From: Planococcus sp. SK3692
GTDB taxonomy: Bacteria; Bacillota; Bacilli; Bacillales_A; Planococcaceae
DNA: 64,000 bases
Assembly (NCBI RefSeq): GCF_028890485.2
Contig: NZ_JARCHV010000002.1
Coordinates: 1,383,437 to 1,447,436 of the forward strand
Reading direction: 5' to 3'
The notes below the pieces were generated by a model that was not told the origin of the DNA, made no database searches, and saw only the letters and a list, made by a program, of their open reading frames with translations. Positions within the stretch are counted from its first letter, which is position 1, and each line of letters opens with the position of its first letter. This document shows positions 25,877 to 35,027 of the stretch, piece after piece. The position numbers were made by a program, and so were the translations under genes.

Positions 25877-25905
25877 AAAATCTCCCAAAGCGGGAGATTT
25901 TTTTA
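25877..25905. terminator. Terminator after ypiP, overlapping the end of a 25-codon ORF
   Basis: A 10-bp stem (25877-25886 with 25892-25901), followed by T residues. The stop codon of the minus-strand microprotein lies in its T-tract. Confidence 0.85.
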
Positions 25906-25980
25906 GTCTGTGATGGATAGAGAAGTCAAATACACAAGCATAAACAATAGACCCAATCCGATCAATAATGAAGCGTCCAT
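25903..25980 (-). CDS. Putative 25-residue membrane microprotein
   Basis: On the minus strand AAGGAGG is followed after 7 bases by ATG and 25 codons, nearly all hydrophobic (MDASLLIGLGLL then FMLVYLTS), ending in SITD and TAA. It predicts a single transmembrane helix spanning almost the whole peptide. The start half vaguely recalls KdpF-like subunits, but no kdp genes are present. It is in an otherwise unexplained 250-base gap and is too short for normal gene callers. Confidence 0.6.
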   Translation of the reverse strand: MDASLLIGLGLLFMLVYLTSLSITD

Positions 25981-26126
25981 GAAAATTCCTCCTTTTTTAA
26001 AAAAACAAGGCGTACTTACTTGCTTTATTGTACAATGAAATGGAAGAAGATGAAACCTTTCCACATACAAATCGTTTATTACTATAACTATGTTGACAAA
26101 ATGTTCAAAATTGAGGGTGATGTTTA

Positions 26127-26720
26127 GTGAAGAGTTGGTGGCAGAAGTCCTTGATGGTTGCTGTAACGGTTCTGACGCTAGGTGCCATTACGCCAAACCA
26201 TATGATTTGGGAGTCCTTGCTCGATGAAGAGGATGGCCCAAAAACACATGCAAGCCAAGGGCAAACAAAAGAATATACACTTGAATGGATCGATCCTGCG
26301 GAATATTATGTCACGGCAGACACAATTCTTGCCGATTTCCGCCAAGCCGCGGAAGAACAGTCCTACATGAAATTCGGTTCGCGCATCGGCCCGGTGATCG
26401 ACTCGGAATTCCGTACGCGTATTTTGCCGACGATTCAGGACGTCATCGATACGGAACTGGCTGCATACGGCAAAGACAGATTGCGTAATCTGGCGATATC
26501 CGAAAAACCGTCCGGCGATCACGCCGAGAAAATTTTCCACGTTTACGACAAAGACAGCGGGCAAGATGAAATCCGCTTTCATGTCCGGACTGAAAAAAAA
26601 CCGCTTGAAGGCTATTCGTTCAATTTCCATTACCATTTGGCAAGCGACGAGTACCAGCGCCACATCAGCATCGGGGACATCTACTGGTCCAAAAATACAC
26701 CGCCTAAATGGCTTTCCTGA
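26127..26720 (+). CDS. ypjP: YpjP-like secreted/anchored protein
   Basis: A 197-residue protein from a GTG at 26127, 6 bases after GAGGGTGA. The N terminus (about 1-25) is a signal-anchor-like hydrophobic segment; the rest is polar, with a C-terminal beta-rich part (YSFNFHYHLASDEYQRHISIGDIYWSKN). It is the neighbour of thymidylate synthase and dihydrofolate reductase as ypjP is in B. subtilis. Function unknown. Confidence 0.82.
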   Translation: MKSWWQKSLMVAVTVLTLGAITPNHMIWESLLDEEDGPKTHASQGQTKEYTLEWIDPAEYYVTADTILADFRQAAEEQSYMKFGSRIGPVIDSEFRTRILPTIQDVIDTELAAYGKDRLRNLAISEKPSGDHAEKIFHVYDKDSGQDEIRFHVRTEKKPLEGYSFNFHYHLASDEYQRHISIGDIYWSKNTPPKWLS

Positions 26721-26748
26721 AACCGTTATCACGATAACGGTTTTTTTT
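26720..26748 (+). terminator. Rho-independent terminator after ypjP
   Basis: A 10-bp stem (26720-26729 with 26734-26743) followed by T8. Confidence 0.87.
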
Positions 26749-26843
26749 AATGCCCTCATTTTTTTCTGAAAACATGGTATTCTTAAAGTTTTTCTTATTC
26801 GAGTTGTTTTTGTTATGATGATACTAATAATGGAGGGAATTGC

Positions 26844-27785
26844 ATGAAACAATACTTAGCGTTGTGTGAACATATTTTGGAACAAGGAGCCAAGAAAGAA
26901 GACCGTACGGGAACCGGGACTCTTAGCGTATTCGGCCACCAGATGCGCTTTAATTTGGCGGAGGGCTTTCCGCTCATGACTACCAAGAAAACGGCGTTTC
27001 GGTTGATCGTCTCTGAACTTCTCTGGTTCATTAAAGGCGATACGAACGTCCAGACCTTATTGAAGGATAATAACCACATATGGGACGAGTGGGCATTTGC
27101 GCAGTGGGTCGAGAGCGATGAATACGACGGGCCCGACATGAGTGATTTCGGCCGGCGGGCACAGCGCGATCCGGAATTTGCGGAACTATACAAACAGCAA
27201 ATGGCGCGGTTCCAGGAAAAAGTGCTGGCAAATGAGGGATTTGCGAAAAAATACGGTGATTTAGGGCCAGTTTATGGCAAGCAATGGCGGTCGTGGGCAG
27301 CGACTGACGGAAGCCAGATTGACCAGCTGAAAAACGTCGTTGAATCGATCAAAAACAATCCGGACTCGCGCCGCCATTTGGTGACGGCTTGGAATCCGGA
27401 ATTTATCGATGATATGGCGCTTCCGCCTTGCCACATCATGTTCCAGTTTTACGTAGCGGACGGCAAACTATCGTGCCAGCTGTACCAAAGAAGTGCGGAT
27501 GTTTTTCTCGGCGTACCGTTCAACATCGCGTCTTACGCACTTTTGACGCATCTCGTCGCGCAGGAATGCGGGCTTGAGCCCGGTGAATTCATTCACACCA
27601 CTGGCGATACGCATCTTTATGTGAACCATTTGGAGCAAGTGCAGGAGCAATTGGGCAGAGAACCAAAAGCTTTGCCGACATTGAAATTAACGGAAAGCAA
27701 ATCGATGTTCGACATGGACATGGATGACATTCAAATTGAGGGCTATGACCCGCATCCGCGGATCAAAGCGCCTGTTGCAGTATAA
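26844..27785 (+). CDS. thyA: Thymidylate synthase ThyA (long form)
   Basis: A 313-residue enzyme making dTMP from dUMP with methylene-tetrahydrofolate. The nucleophile is Cys196 in [10 protein letters not shown], with [10 protein letters not shown] (dUMP phosphate arginines), [21 protein letters not shown] and [16 protein letters not shown] at the C terminus. About 50 extra residues after residue 85 (through [16 protein letters not shown]) make it the longer ThyA form seen in Lactobacillus and Staphylococcus rather than the 264-residue B. subtilis ThyB. ATGGAGGG precedes the ATG. An extended TGT-TATGAT box at 26811-26819 is a likely -10. It is followed by folA. Confidence 0.96.
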   Translation: MKQYLALCEHILEQGAKKEDRTGTGTLSVFGHQMRFNLAEGFPLMTTKKTAFRLIVSELLWFIKGDTNVQTLLKDNNHIWDEWAFAQWVESDEYDGPDMSDFGRRAQRDPEFAELYKQQMARFQEKVLANEGFAKKYGDLGPVYGKQWRSWAATDGSQIDQLKNVVESIKNNPDSRRHLVTAWNPEFIDDMALPPCHIMFQFYVADGKLSCQLYQRSADVFLGVPFNIASYALLTHLVAQECGLEPGEFIHTTGDTHLYVNHLEQVQEQLGREPKALPTLKLTESKSMFDMDMDDIQIEGYDPHPRIKAPVAV

Positions 27786-27804
27786 CGGCCAAGGAGGAGA
27801 AACA

Positions 27805-28302
27805 ATGATTTCATTAATGGTGGCGCATGACCCGAATCACGTAATTGGCAAGGACAATCAATTGCCGTGGCATATTCCAGAAGATCTGGCATATTTTAAA
27901 AAACATACCCTTGGAAAAGGAATGGTGATGGGGCGCAATACCTTCGAGTCAATCGGCCGTCCCTTGCCGAAGCGGCGCAATATTGTCGTGACACGCAACT
28001 CGGAGTACACAGCACCAGGCGCTGACATCACCCATAACCTGGCAGATGCGATTGAATTGGCCAGAGAGCAGCACGAGGAAGTCATGGTCATTGGCGGCGA
28101 GCAGATTTTCCGCAAAGCCTTGCCGATTGCAGACAGGCTGTATATCACATTGGTCCATCAGCCGTTCGAAGGAGATACGTTTTTTCCTGAATACGGAAGG
28201 GAATGGAAGTTAGTATCGGAATCTGAACGCCAACACTCTAACGGCATCCCGTATTCGTATTTGGTGTACGAACGAAACGCAGGGGGAGAATCAGGTGATT
28301 AA
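27805..28302 (+). CDS. folA: Dihydrofolate reductase
   Basis: 165 residues from ATG 27805, 5 bases after AAGGAGGAG. The NADPH and folate-binding landmarks are present: LMVAHDPNHVIGKDNQLPWHIPEDLAYFK with the catalytic acidic residue after the PWH(I/L) segment, MGRNTFESIGRPLP, and VMVIGGEQIFRKALP. It regenerates tetrahydrofolate consumed by the thyA product. Its tail overlaps plsC by 8 bases. Confidence 0.96.
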   Translation: MISLMVAHDPNHVIGKDNQLPWHIPEDLAYFKKHTLGKGMVMGRNTFESIGRPLPKRRNIVVTRNSEYTAPGADITHNLADAIELAREQHEEVMVIGGEQIFRKALPIADRLYITLVHQPFEGDTFFPEYGREWKLVSESERQHSNGIPYSYLVYERNAGGESGD

Positions 28303-29014
28303 GTCTGCCCGAACATTTTCTTATCTATTCGGCTATTTGCCGATTGCTGCGACCAATCTGGCGAAGTTCAAAAAGCGCAAGGCGGGCATGAGCCAAGAGG
28401 AATACAGCAAGCTGATCCATAGCGAACCCCAGAAATGGGCGTCCGGCATCATGCAGCGTACGGGCAGCCAGGTCGAAGTGAGCGGGCTCGAGCAGTTGCC
28501 TGAGGGTCCTGTGCTGTTCGTCAGCAACCACGAAGGCAATTTTGACATCCCGGTATTGTTGTCGTCGATTCCAAAACCGTTCGGCTTTATTTCCAAAGAA
28601 GAAGTGAAAAAATTGCCGATCATTCCGACTTATATGGAAGAAATGAATTGCGTTTTCCTTGACCGCACCGATCGCCGAAGCGCCTTCAAGTCCATTACCG
28701 ATACGATTGAAAAGCTTCGGGAAGGCCATTCCATTTTGATCTTCCCGGAGGGCACGAGAAGCAAAGGACAAGGGCTGAAGGAATTTAAAGCCGGTTTCAT
28801 GCGCATTGCCAAAGAAGCTGGCGTGCCGGTCGTGCCGATCGCCATTGAAGGCACATCGCGCATTATGGAGAACAACAACAATCAAATCCGCCCGGCTCAT
28901 GTAAGGGTTCAAGTGCTCGAACCGTTTGCGCCGGAAGAGTTGGACGCTGCGGGCGTAAAAGCAGCGCAAGTGGTCAAAAGCCGCATCGAACAAGCGCTGG
29001 CTAAGCTTCAGTAA
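28295..29014 (+). CDS. plsC: 1-acyl-sn-glycerol-3-phosphate acyltransferase
   Basis: A 239-residue PlsC-family protein with the acyltransferase motifs NHEGNFD (H-x4-D at about 79-84), VFLDRTDRRS, FPEGTRSKG (about 150-158) and VPVVPIAIEGTS. It makes phosphatidic acid from lysophosphatidic acid at the membrane. The start is a GTG at 28295 inside the end of folA, preceded by AGGGGGAG, so translation is coupled. The N-terminal 30 residues are moderately hydrophobic. Confidence 0.92.
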   Translation: MIKSARTFSYLFGYLPIAATNLAKFKKRKAGMSQEEYSKLIHSEPQKWASGIMQRTGSQVEVSGLEQLPEGPVLFVSNHEGNFDIPVLLSSIPKPFGFISKEEVKKLPIIPTYMEEMNCVFLDRTDRRSAFKSITDTIEKLREGHSILIFPEGTRSKGQGLKEFKAGFMRIAKEAGVPVVPIAIEGTSRIMENNNNQIRPAHVRVQVLEPFAPEELDAAGVKAAQVVKSRIEQALAKLQ

Positions 29015-29067
29015 ACTTTTTGCAAGAAGAGAAACACCCTATATGCAGATGAAATGGAAGTGATCGA

Positions 29068-29907
29068 ATGTCGAAAATTCACATTGTAACGGATTCGACT
29101 GCTGATTTGAAGGCAGAAGAAATAGAAGCATACGGGCTTCACGTCGTACCGTTGTCGATCCAGATCGGGGGCAAGACCTATCTCGACCGCGTCGATTTGG
29201 AACCGGAAGCTTTTCTGGAACTGATGAAAAACTCAGCTGAATTTCCGAAGAGCTCACAACCGGCGCCAGGAGTCTTTAAAGAGCTATATGACGAACTCGG
29301 CAAGGACGGGGGCCAAATTATTTCCATCCATATGACTGGCGGCATGAGCGGCACTGTGGAATCTGCGCGCACCGCTGCCGAATTGACGGATTCGGATGTT
29401 ACGGTCATCGATTCCCGCTATATTTCCCATGCCTTGAGCTTCCAGGTATTCGAGGCTGCCGACATGGCGAAACAAGGAAAAACGGTCCAGGAAATTGTCG
29501 AACGCGTGGAGCAGGTGCGGCGCAATACGAAATTGTATGTTGTTGTCGATACGCTCGATAATTTAGTCAAAGGCGGGCGCATCGGCAAAGGCCGTGCGAT
29601 GATCGGATCGTTCCTGAAGATCAAGCCGATTGCCTCGCTTGATGATGGTGAGTATACACCTGTCGCTAAAATGCGCAGTCATAAGCAAGTGGTTGAGTAT
29701 TTGGTGAAGGATTTCACCGAACGCACAAAAGGCAAAGTGGTTAAAGGCGTCGGCATCGCACAGGCGAATGGCCAATCGATGGCCGAGCCGCTGCGCGAAA
29801 AAATCAAGGACACCGGGTTTGCCGGGGTCCGTTATGATTTCACGACACCAGTCATTTCCACGCATACCGGAATTGGCGCCATCGGTTTCATGTATTATAC
29901 GGAGTAA
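29068..29907 (+). CDS. DegV family fatty-acid-binding protein (FakB type)
   Basis: A 279-residue DegV protein: KIHIVTDSTADL at the N terminus, KSSQPAPGVF (fatty-acid carboxylate-binding Thr/Ser region), HMTGGMSGTVESA, VVDTLDNLVKGGRIG and a C-terminal STHTGIGAIGFMYYTE. FakB proteins present fatty acids to the kinase FakA for phosphorylation and then PlsX/PlsY use. The position after plsC fits phospholipid metabolism. No fakA is in the window. Confidence 0.9.
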   Translation: MSKIHIVTDSTADLKAEEIEAYGLHVVPLSIQIGGKTYLDRVDLEPEAFLELMKNSAEFPKSSQPAPGVFKELYDELGKDGGQIISIHMTGGMSGTVESARTAAELTDSDVTVIDSRYISHALSFQVFEAADMAKQGKTVQEIVERVEQVRRNTKLYVVVDTLDNLVKGGRIGKGRAMIGSFLKIKPIASLDDGEYTPVAKMRSHKQVVEYLVKDFTERTKGKVVKGVGIAQANGQSMAEPLREKIKDTGFAGVRYDFTTPVISTHTGIGAIGFMYYTE

Positions 29908-29936
29908 ACTAAAAGAAATATGAAGGAGAGACGGAC

Positions 29937-30734
29937 GTGAAACGCATCCTGTATATTGTTGTCGCTTTATCGCTTGTGCTTGCGGGATGTGCTTCAACGT
30001 TCAATTTCGGTAAAGAAGAAGCGGCGCCGCGTTTGTCGGTAGAGTTCACACCCTATACGATCCCGCCTAACTTCATTCCGCAAACCGTCATTATCACGGC
30101 ACTGGGCGATTCTTTGTCGCAAGGCGTGGGCGATACGGAAAACCGCGGAGGGTATGCCGGCCGCATGGCGCTCGAGATGGCGGAATGGCCAGGGGTGGAA
30201 GGCATCGCGCTGGAAAATACAGCAAAACGCGGCAGGAGAAGCGACCAATTATTGGCGTTGTTCCAGCAAGGCAAGCTGTCCGGCCCGCTGCTTGCTTCCG
30301 ATTATATTTTCATGACCATTGGCGGCAACGACGTCATGCGCATTGTCAAGCGGGATTTGTTTTCATTGAATGTTGAAGCATTTACCGAAGAATTGATTCT
30401 TTACCAAAACCGTTTCGAAACCATCTACACTTCCATCCGCTCATTGAATCCGTCCGCGCCGCTTATTGTCGTGGGCTTGTACAACCCGTTTTCATTGGTG
30501 ACGGATGAAGTGGAGGAATTTGATGAAATTATTGCCTCCTATAACGGAGTCATGCAAGAAACTGTGGAAAATGATCCGCGTGCTTGTTTCGTGCCCGTCA
30601 GCGACCTGTTCGTCGGCAATGAAAATTTGGTATACCATACCGATTTTTTTCACCCGAACAGTAAAGGCTATGACCTAATGGCTGAGCGGGTATCGGAAAC
30701 AATGGAGCAATGCGGCATCAGCTTCCAAGGATAG
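29937..30734 (+). CDS. ypmR: YpmR-like SGNH/GDSL lipoprotein hydrolase
   Basis: 265 residues. A type II signal peptide with the lipobox LAGC (lipidated Cys18) places it outside the membrane. The SGNH blocks are visible: ALGDSLSQGVG (Ser near 59), NRGGYAG, IGGNDVMR (Asn block III) and DFFHPNSKGY with the Asp/His pair near the C terminus. It should be an esterase or lipase-like hydrolase of unknown substrate. It is followed 11 bases later by ypmS, as in B. subtilis. Confidence 0.9.
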   Translation: MKRILYIVVALSLVLAGCASTFNFGKEEAAPRLSVEFTPYTIPPNFIPQTVIITALGDSLSQGVGDTENRGGYAGRMALEMAEWPGVEGIALENTAKRGRRSDQLLALFQQGKLSGPLLASDYIFMTIGGNDVMRIVKRDLFSLNVEAFTEELILYQNRFETIYTSIRSLNPSAPLIVVGLYNPFSLVTDEVEEFDEIIASYNGVMQETVENDPRACFVPVSDLFVGNENLVYHTDFFHPNSKGYDLMAERVSETMEQCGISFQG

Positions 30735-30745
30735 GGGGTGGAAAA

Positions 30746-31321
30746 ATGAAAAAATGGCGTTTTGCATTCTTTGTGCTATTGGTGTTGAACCTTATTGCCG
30801 TCATTGGATTTTTCCTGATCATTACGACACCGTCCGATAATTTTAAAACTTATCAAGCGGAAAGCAGCCCGCCGCCTGAAGGCAATACAGTCGTCGTCAA
30901 TACGACCAAGGCCGACTTTGAAGGGATTGCGAATACCTATATCGCTGATGCGATGGAAGGGCAGCCGATGCCTTTGCGCTTATCCGTTACCGACAATGTT
31001 AGCTTGTCTACCGAATTGACAGTATTTGGCGTAACTTTGCCGATCCTCTTAACGTTCGACCCGGTCGTGCTGCCTGATGGCAATTTGCTGTTGGAACAGC
31101 GTTCGGTCGAAGTCGGCCGGCTCGACATCCCACCTGAATCAGCGTTAAAATTGCTTCGAGACTCTGTAGACCTTCCAGAATTTATGGAAGTCATGCCGAA
31201 AGAAGAAGAAGTCTTGCTGAATCTCACCGAAATCCCCATCAATGGCGGCGTTTCAGTGCGCGCAACATCGTTTGACCTTGAAGAAGACGATATCCGTCTT
31301 TTAGTAACGATTCAGCCATAA
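30746..31321 (+). CDS. ypmS: YpmS-like membrane-anchored protein
   Basis: 191 residues from ATG 30746. One N-terminal hydrophobic segment (about 5-27) is followed by an extracytoplasmic domain with alternating beta-rich sequence. Length and linkage to ypmR and msrA match B. subtilis YpmS (187 residues). No enzymatic motif is visible. Its job is unknown; pairing with a surface hydrolase suggests an envelope role. Confidence 0.85.
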   Translation: MKKWRFAFFVLLVLNLIAVIGFFLIITTPSDNFKTYQAESSPPPEGNTVVVNTTKADFEGIANTYIADAMEGQPMPLRLSVTDNVSLSTELTVFGVTLPILLTFDPVVLPDGNLLLEQRSVEVGRLDIPPESALKLLRDSVDLPEFMEVMPKEEEVLLNLTEIPINGGVSVRATSFDLEEDDIRLLVTIQP

Positions 31322-31337
31322 TGTGAGGAGGAGTAAA

Positions 31338-31868
31338 ATGAAGACAGAAAAAGCGACATTTGCCGGCGGCTGTTTTTGGTGCATGGTGCAGCCTTTTGAT
31401 TCACTCGAAGGCATCGAAGCGGTCGTCAGCGGATATACAGGCGGCGATTTGCCGAATCCGACGTATGAGCAAGTCTGCACAAACGTGACCGGCCACCGGG
31501 AAGCGGTTGAAATCACTTTCCAGCCAGAACTTTATCCTTACGAACGTCTGCTTGAAGTGTATTGGTCCCAGATTGACCCGACTGATGCTGGCGGCCAGTT
31601 TTTTGACCGCGGCGACTCCTACAAAACCGCCATTTATTACCATACGGAAGAACAGCGGATTGCTGCAGAGCAATCTAAACAGCAATTGGAGCAATCGGGC
31701 AAGTTCACTAAACCGATAGCCACGGATATTTTGCCAGCAAAAGAATTTTATCAGGCTGAAACCTATCATCAAGATTATTACCAGAAAAACCCAACACATT
31801 ATAACCGCTATGCGACTGGATCCGGTCGCAAGGCATTTATCCAAAATCATTGGGGGGAATCGAAATGA
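31338..31868 (+). CDS. msrA: Peptide methionine sulfoxide reductase MsrA (first copy)
   Basis: 176 residues from ATG 31338 behind GGAGGAG. The catalytic motif is AGGCFWC (Cys12 nucleophile, Cys15), with the family residues GYTGG and [10 protein letters not shown]. It reduces the S-epimer of methionine sulfoxide in proteins with thioredoxin. It overlaps msrB by four bases (ATGA). A second msrA lies at 57403-57933. Confidence 0.95.
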   Translation: MKTEKATFAGGCFWCMVQPFDSLEGIEAVVSGYTGGDLPNPTYEQVCTNVTGHREAVEITFQPELYPYERLLEVYWSQIDPTDAGGQFFDRGDSYKTAIYYHTEEQRIAAEQSKQQLEQSGKFTKPIATDILPAKEFYQAETYHQDYYQKNPTHYNRYATGSGRKAFIQNHWGESK

Positions 31869-32290
31869 AAGACGATTTGAAAACGAAATTGACGCCGATG
31901 CAATACCACGTCACGCAGGAAAACGGTACGGAACCGCCGTTTCAAGGCGAATTCGACCAGCATTTCGAAGAAGGCATCTATGTCGATATCGTTTCCGGCA
32001 AACCTTTGTTCAGCTCGAAAGACAAATTTGACGCTCATTGCGGATGGCCAAGTTTTGCCAAACCGATCGAAGGCGAAGAAGTCAAAGAAAGCTTTGATAC
32101 GAGCCATGGCATGAGACGGACCGAAGTGCGCTCTGCTTCTGCCGATTCGCATCTCGGGCATTTGTTCCCGGACGGGCCATCTGAACTTGGCGGCTTGCGC
32201 TATTGCATCAACTCCGCAGCATTGCGTTTTGTTCCGAAAGACCAATTGGAACAGCAAGGTTATAGCGAGTACGTGCAATTATTTGAATAA
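31865..32290 (+). CDS. msrB: Peptide methionine sulfoxide reductase MsrB
   Basis: 141 residues, full length for the B. subtilis-type MsrB lacking the zinc-binding CXXC pairs. The catalytic cysteine is Cys114 in LRYCINS and the resolving cysteine Cys59 in AHCGWPSF, with [13 protein letters not shown] and DSHLGHLF between them. It reduces the R-epimer of methionine sulfoxide. Translationally coupled to msrA. Confidence 0.95.
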   Translation: MKDDLKTKLTPMQYHVTQENGTEPPFQGEFDQHFEEGIYVDIVSGKPLFSSKDKFDAHCGWPSFAKPIEGEEVKESFDTSHGMRRTEVRSASADSHLGHLFPDGPSELGGLRYCINSAALRFVPKDQLEQQGYSEYVQLFE

Positions 32291-32296
32291 TAGGGC

Positions 32297-32324
32297 AGCC
32301 TGGACTTCGGTCCGGGCTTTTTGC
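32297..32324 (+). terminator. Terminator after msrAB with a UUCG tetraloop
   Basis: A 9-bp stem (32297-32305 with 32310-32318) closes the stable loop C(TTCG)G and is followed by TTTTT. Confidence 0.87.
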
Positions 32325-32342
32325 TGAAAGGAGGGGCCCGCC

Positions 32343-32558
32343 ATAGAGCGCTCGTTTTATCAATTTGCATTGAAATACCGAGGCAAGCTGGTACAGGATG
32401 ACTATTCCCTATTTGCCGAGGCGATGTTTTTGGATCACAGCTTTCCAAAAACGAGCAAGGATTTTCAGGAAATTTCACAATATGTCGAAGAAAAAGCGCA
32501 TCCCGTTCTCCAAGCTTCCACATTCGACCGGATGTGGGAAGAATACGAGGCAGGTTGA
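32343..32558 (+). CDS. yozE: YozE family protein, apparent non-canonical AUA start
   Basis: The frame gives 71 residues clearly of the YozE/DUF1250 SAM-like family (about 74 in B. subtilis): SFYQFALKYRG near the start, DHSFPKTSKDFQEISQYV in the middle and TFDRMWEEYEAG at the end. Between the upstream in-frame stop at 32325 and the first canonical candidate, TTG at 32370, there is no ATG, GTG or TTG. Starting at 32370 would delete the conserved SFYQF stretch and leave the ribosome binding site 36 bases away. The strong site AAAGGAGG ends 8 bases before an ATA at 32343, where the homologues have their initiator Met. Function of YozE is unknown. Confidence 0.75.
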   Translation: MERSFYQFALKYRGKLVQDDYSLFAEAMFLDHSFPKTSKDFQEISQYVEEKAHPVLQASTFDRMWEEYEAG

Positions 32559-32567
32559 GGCTCTTCA

Positions 32568-32596
32568 TTGCACTTGGCTAAAAAAAACAGTATGAT
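32568..32596 (+). promoter_or_regulatory. Predicted sigma-A promoter of deoD
   Basis: TTGCAC at 32568-32573, a 17-base spacer and TATGAT at 32591-32596; deoD starts 32 bases downstream. Confidence 0.62.
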
Positions 32597-32627
32597 TAAA
32601 TCGACTAAAATAAAGTGAGGTTTTATG

Positions 32628-33332
32628 ATGAGTGTCCACATTAATGCTAAAAAAGGCGATATCGCCGATACTATTCTGCTTCCTGGAGACCCGCTTCGCG
32701 CGAAATACATCGCGGAAACATTCCTTGAAGACGTAACATTGTATAATGAAGTCCGCAATATGTTCGGCTACACGGGTACATACAAAGGCAAACGCATTTC
32801 CGTTCAAGGAACGGGCATGGGTGTCCCGTCGATCTCGATCTATGTAACGGAATTAATGCAGGAATACGACGTGCAGAAATTGATCCGCGTCGGCACATGC
32901 GGCTCGATCCATAAAGACGTCAAAGTACGCGATGTTATCCTTGCACAGGCGGCTTCAACGGATTCGAAAATGAACGACATCATTTTCAACGGCATCACGT
33001 ATGCGCCGATCGCAAACTTCGACTTGCTGCAAAAGGCATATGCAGCCGGCCAGGAAAAAGGCTTGAACTTGCGCGTTGGGAACGTATTCACAGAAGACGT
33101 CTTCTACAACGAGCACGCAGAACACGAAAAATGGGCGCAGTACGGGATTCTTGGACTTGAGATGGAATCTTCCGCATTGTACACACTGGCCGCGAAATTT
33201 GGCCGCAAAGCACTATCGATCTTGACAGTCAGCGACCATCTGTTGACGGGTGAAGTGACTTCTGCAGAAGAACGCCAAACAACTTTCAACGATATGATCG
33301 TTGTGGCACTCGACGCAGCGATCCAAGACTAA
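32628..33332 (+). CDS. deoD: Purine-nucleoside phosphorylase DeoD
   Basis: 234 residues of the trimeric/hexameric bacterial PNP (NP-I) family. Features are [14 protein letters not shown] at the phosphate site, the [14 protein letters not shown] segment, [23 protein letters not shown] (purine/ribose site) and TVSDHLLTG with the catalytic Asp. It splits purine (deoxy)nucleosides with phosphate for salvage. ATG 32628 is 7 bases after AGTGAGG; ATG 32625 is nearly equivalent. Confidence 0.95.
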   Translation: MSVHINAKKGDIADTILLPGDPLRAKYIAETFLEDVTLYNEVRNMFGYTGTYKGKRISVQGTGMGVPSISIYVTELMQEYDVQKLIRVGTCGSIHKDVKVRDVILAQAASTDSKMNDIIFNGITYAPIANFDLLQKAYAAGQEKGLNLRVGNVFTEDVFYNEHAEHEKWAQYGILGLEMESSALYTLAAKFGRKALSILTVSDHLLTGEVTSAEERQTTFNDMIVVALDAAIQD

Positions 33333-33336
33333 CAGG

Positions 33337-33364
33337 AAAAAAGACTGTCGAGGCAGTCTTTTTC
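33337..33364 (+). terminator. Rho-independent terminator after deoD
   Basis: A hairpin AAAGACTG-TCGAG-CAGTCTTT followed by T residues, close behind the deoD stop. Confidence 0.8.
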
Positions 33365-33435
33365 TTTTAACCCCGCCAAGTTTCGGAGAATTTTTGAAAC
33401 TTGCTGTCAGGTGAATGAAGAAAGTGGTGAAATGT

Positions 33436-34965
33436 ATGGACGAACAGCGACCGGGCGAAGAACAGCAACCCGAAGCGCAGGCGACAGAAGAACCAAAGTC
33501 GCATTTTATTCGAATGAAGACCTTTTATTTCATTATGCTCGTCTTTTTCTTGATCATCGCGACAGCGGGCATTACCGTTTTCGCTTTGACTTTCGGAGAA
33601 GATAAAGCAGTGGAAGTAAACAGTCCTGAGCGCCAAGAATTTCAGAAATTGTATTCCGCTTACGATCAAATAGAAGCACAGTATTTTGAGGAAGTAGAGC
33701 AGGAAGACTTGATCAACGGTGCCATCAACGGCATGGTGGACGCACTTGGCGACCCGTATTCCGATTATATGGATGAAAACGAAGCTGCCCAGTTCATGGA
33801 AGGCATTTCCTCCAGTTTTCAAGGAATCGGCGCAGAAGTCCAAGAGCGCAATGGCTATGTAACAGTTGTTTCACCGATCAAGAATTCGCCGGCTGAAAAA
33901 GCAGGAGTCTTGCCGAATGACCAGATATTGGAAGTTGACGGCGAAAGCATTCAAGGGTTTTCTACGACCGAAGCGGTTATGTTAATCCGTGGGGAAAAAG
34001 GAACCGAAGTAACCTTGACGATCCAGCGCGGCGAAAACGCGGACCCGATTGAAATCACGATCGTTCGTGACGAGATTCCGATTGAAACGGTATATGCGGA
34101 AATGGTCAATGACCAAGTCGCTCATATCAACATTACGAGTTTCTCCGAGAACACTTATGATGAACTGCAGGAAGCCATTGCTGAAATGGAAGAACAAGGC
34201 ATGGAAGCAGCAGTCCTTGATGTGCGTCAGAATCCAGGCGGCTTATTGAATACAGCGCTCGATATTTCCAACCTCTTTATTGAAGAAGGCAAAGAAATGT
34301 TCGAAGTGCAGGCAAAAGGCGAAGAGCCGGAAGTGTACTTGGCTACAGGCGGCGATAAACTGGAAATCCCGGTTACCTTGCTGATCGATGGAGGCAGTGC
34401 ATCGGCTTCTGAAATTTTGGCAGGAGCGATGAGTGAATCTGCAGATGTGACCTTGGTCGGAGAGAAAACCTTCGGGAAAGGAACCGTCCAAACAGCGAAT
34501 GACCTGTCGGATGGCTCGAACTTGAAGTTCACGACCGCTAAGTGGTTGACGCCGGATGGCAACTGGATCCACGAAGAAGGCATCGAGCCGGATGAAGTGG
34601 TTCCGTATCCAGAATATGCGTCCTTGCCGTTCCTTGACCCGTCAGTCGAATTGAAAGATGGCAGCATATCCGAACAAGTGCAAACGGCAGAGAAAATGCT
34701 TGATGCACTCGGTTATGAAGTCGGGGAAATCGACGGCGTGTTCGAAGAAGAGATGGAGCAGGCCGTTATCGAGTTCCAAGAAGAAAACGAGTTGGAAGCG
34801 GACGGTGTATTGACCGAAGACACGACATATGCGGTCATGGACCAATTGCGTGAAAAGATCAATACAGAAGATCCACAGCTCCAGGAAGCAACAGATATCC
34901 TGATAGAGCAGGCTGGTTTGGCAACAGAAGAACCGGCTGATGAAGAAGCCGACACAGAAGAATAA
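33436..34965 (+). CDS. ctpA: S41 family C-terminal processing peptidase with PDZ and peptidoglycan-binding domains
   Basis: 509 residues from ATG 33436 behind GTGGTGA (ATG 33415 would add seven residues but has poorly spaced signals). Order: an acidic cytosolic start, a membrane segment at about 33-56, a PDZ domain (about 125-210; ALGDPYSDYMD precedes), an S41 catalytic domain with the serine in IDGGSASASEILAGA and lysine in KTFGKGTVQ, then a PG_binding_1 domain (about 415-475) and a Glu-rich tail. It would cut protein C termini outside the membrane. B. subtilis has CtpA and CtpB with the same layout; linkage to deoD favours CtpA. Confidence 0.88.
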   Translation: MDEQRPGEEQQPEAQATEEPKSHFIRMKTFYFIMLVFFLIIATAGITVFALTFGEDKAVEVNSPERQEFQKLYSAYDQIEAQYFEEVEQEDLINGAINGMVDALGDPYSDYMDENEAAQFMEGISSSFQGIGAEVQERNGYVTVVSPIKNSPAEKAGVLPNDQILEVDGESIQGFSTTEAVMLIRGEKGTEVTLTIQRGENADPIEITIVRDEIPIETVYAEMVNDQVAHINITSFSENTYDELQEAIAEMEEQGMEAAVLDVRQNPGGLLNTALDISNLFIEEGKEMFEVQAKGEEPEVYLATGGDKLEIPVTLLIDGGSASASEILAGAMSESADVTLVGEKTFGKGTVQTANDLSDGSNLKFTTAKWLTPDGNWIHEEGIEPDEVVPYPEYASLPFLDPSVELKDGSISEQVQTAEKMLDALGYEVGEIDGVFEEEMEQAVIEFQEENELEADGVLTEDTTYAVMDQLREKINTEDPQLQEATDILIEQAGLATEEPADEEADTEE

Positions 34966-34973
34966 GTCAGTAG

Positions 34974-35000
34974 AAAAGGCCCGCTTCCGGCGGGCCTTTT
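34974..35000 (+). terminator. Rho-independent terminator after ctpA
   Basis: An 11-bp stem (34974-34984 with 34990-35000) ending in TTTT. Confidence 0.85.
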
Positions 35001-35027
35001 CTTGCATATGAGAGAAAGGGTGAGTTG

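Noticed and set aside
26178..26852. 224-codon minus-strand open frame over ypjP and the thyA promoter region
   Set aside because: It runs antisense through ypjP and its terminator; no family features.
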